64,000 nt of DNA, taken from positions 186,001 to 250,000 of the forward strand of contig NZ_CP043006.1 in the NCBI RefSeq assembly GCF_008086345.1. Direction: 5' to 3'. Within the stretch, counting starts at the first letter, position 1; each line of letters opens with the position of its first letter. A model generated the notes under the pieces. It was given only the letters and a program-made list of their open reading frames with translations, was not told the origin of the DNA and searched no databases. Positions 63,501 through 64,000 of this stretch are shown here, piece by piece. The position numbers and the translations under genes are program-made. This stretch comes from Chitinophaga sp. XS-30. GTDB lineage: Bacteria > Bacteroidota > Bacteroidia > Chitinophagales > Chitinophagaceae.

Positions 63501-63827
63501 TTCACGGGGAATATAACCCAGGAAAGAAAATATCAGTACGGCGCCGGAGGAAGGGAGCGTGAGCATATAATTCCCGTCTTTATCAGTGACGGCGCCCTTG
63601 TTGCTGTTCTTCGCTTTGATGTTCACACCGATCAGCGGATCGCCGTTTTCATCGGTCACCTTGCCCCTTACCACAATATCTTCATAATGGCGGGAGGGTA
63701 TTACCAGGTTCCCTGTTCTTTTGTTTTCAGGTGTTGAAGCATCCGGGTGCTTCCATACCGTTTTTGCAGCGGTCATGCTGTAAGCACACAACTGCAGGCC
63801 GGTGATAAGTAGGAAAAAATGTTTCAT
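60570..63827 (-). CDS. SusC/RagA-type TonB-dependent outer membrane transporter
   Basis: The 1085-residue protein has a signal peptide (about residues 1-20), a carboxypeptidase-regulatory-like domain (about 52-125, VVRGKVTDENGDPLIGVNI), a TonB-box-like segment LDEVVVTALGIKREE and a plug domain with VLKGPGAAALYGQRGANGAI. The remainder is a 22-strand-type barrel ending in TRTLGVNLVVGF with a terminal aromatic residue. No STN domain and no sigma/anti-sigma pair are present, so control is not of the FecIR type. With the SusD partner it imports a ligand of unknown identity. Confidence 0.95.
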   Translation of the reverse strand: MKHFFLLITGLQLCAYSMTAAKTVWKHPDASTPENKRTGNLVIPSRHYEDIVVRGKVTDENGDPLIGVNIKAKNSNKGAVTDKDGNYMLTLPSSGAVLIFSFLGYIPREITIDKTQVFDLQLTPDPKALDEVVVTALGIKREEKALGYATTVVKGEQLTDALSSNWTDALSGKVAGLNMLRSNAGPTGSNKIILRGENNLTGDNEALIVVDGIVINQGSARRTGNGGEATYGTGSDNMPADYGSGMNDINPEDIETITVLKGPGAAALYGQRGANGAIIITTKSGSSKRKGLGVTINSNASIEEVNRWPDLQFEYGQGLDGAAYYSYGAGPDGSSTSGTSSAYGPRFDGQMFYQYDPKLQAVGTERTPWVPYKNKVNNYFETGETFTNTISVDGGTDKTTARFSLTNVQNNWIMPNTGYKRNTVSMSVNSKVNDKLRITSKVNYTNKSSDNLPGSGYGNQSIMYWYIFWQPNADLDWLRNYWVNGQEGRKIKYPYSTFPENPYAIAYEFLNESNRHGITGNIQATYDLTKELSLMVRTSVDMTYEQRAQKRPYDAGSKLQKGSFRTQNIFSMEASSDFLLKYAKKINSDFDISITGGGSILRNTYNRDENRADSLTYPGLYIMTNAAGPLETRPYRSRYAINSFYGLISAGYKDFLFMDLTARQDWNSALATPARTDNAGFFYPSANLSFIASEVLSLPKSINFAKLRLSLSSVGSGGVIPYRTAYNYATAGSLYDGGLQTPSLLANPNLRPLRTFTFETGLAMKMLKNRLGFDLAVYSGKTRDQHLDRVLDRASGFTRILINAGEVSNQGLELALNGTPVKSKNFTWNMNAVFSVNRNRIEDLTDSTLVLQTGPVGGGQIVAKVGGSMGDLYGRGYVRAPDGQVVYDANTGVALISQDVTYLGNTIPKGRVGFTNEFRYKQFRLSLQFDAQYGAVGHSLTHYKMAEQGKLTKTLPGRYNGIIGNGVIQDADGKYVQNNVIATDIDEYYRSHFGVDNAEGSTFSTDFIKFREARIDYSLNSAVVKRLGLQRFTVGVYGRNLHIWSEWPMFDPEFGTLSGSDIVKGFEIAQFPSTRTLGVNLVVGF

Positions 63828-63943
63828 GCAACAAGAGTTGTTAATGTAATAACGATCTGCGATAACAGATTTAAACAGATTTCAGTGATAAGTTTATTAT
63901 ATATGAATTCCCCCCAATTAATGTACTATACTGATAGAAGGCG

Positions 63944-63951
63944 CAAATGTA
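63944..63951 (-). promoter_or_regulatory. -7 box TACATTTG upstream of the SusC gene
   Basis: Exact TAnnTTTG on the reverse strand predicts a leader of about 110 bases, much longer than others in this window. The leader carries a direct repeat AAATCTGTT and small inverted repeats near the start codon. No good -33 element. Confidence 0.42.
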
Positions 63952-64000
63952 GATGCGCAATATGAACTTTATGTTAAGCGATTATTATGTTTCAGATAAT

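Overview
The window is a 64 kb chromosomal segment from a member of the Bacteroidota, most likely the Chitinophagaceae (Chitinophaga-like). Four things point there. There is a SusC/SusD-type outer-membrane pair followed by a DUF5689 lipoprotein. A PorT-like gene follows ubiE. atpD and atpC stand apart from the other ATP synthase genes. Many starts are preceded by the Bacteroidota -7 promoter box TAnnTTTG, while Shine-Dalgarno sequences are scarce. I see no tRNA, rRNA, CRISPR array, transposase, integrase or phage gene, so most of the window reads as ordinary core and accessory chromosome.

Layout. 1-5 kb: a cut-off SGNH-fold hydrolase, a glucosaminidase, aspS and an FAD oxidoreductase. 5-10.6 kb: one very large alpha-2-macroglobulin-like protein. 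10.8-17.3 kb: sucD, an Mla-type ATPase/permease pair, a protein with kinase-like motifs, a malic enzyme fused to a phosphotransacetylase domain, and a DUF4293 membrane protein. 17.5-22.8 kb: uvrA, yqgE and atpDC. 23-27.7 kb: an efflux operon (adaptor, MacB-type permease, TolC, small anchored protein) without its own ATPase. 28-35.3 kb: a GNAT-like protein, an M48 peptidase, dnaX and the pyruvate dehydrogenase E2 gene. 35.5-45 kb: a VOC protein, a frameshifted GbsR/MarR regulator, a GH43 enzyme, small housekeeping genes, engB, ubiE-porT, pyrC, a MutS-like ATPase and comM. 45-50 kb: an EF-G paralogue, an ABC exporter and a DUF983 protein. 50-54 kb: an AztD-like putative zinc lipoprotein and two oxidoreductases. 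54-64 kb: an AsmA-like protein and the SusC/SusD/DUF5689 operon.

The points I would look at first are these. (1) An AztD-like lipoprotein has two copies of a TGCAwC-N3-GTTGCA palindrome over its promoter and lies next to a DUF983 protein with a histidine-rich tail; this suggests a metal-controlled locus. (2) A GbsR/MarR regulator gene is in two frames joined exactly at an A AAA AAC slippery heptamer, and it has a clean operator between its promoter boxes. (3) A 343-residue protein of unknown family carries kinase-like catalytic motifs. (4) An EF-G paralogue has leucine in place of the catalytic histidine of switch II. (5) Several -7 boxes end only 4-7 bases before the ATG, suggesting leaderless transcripts.

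All family calls come from reading motifs and remembered family features; no database search was run.
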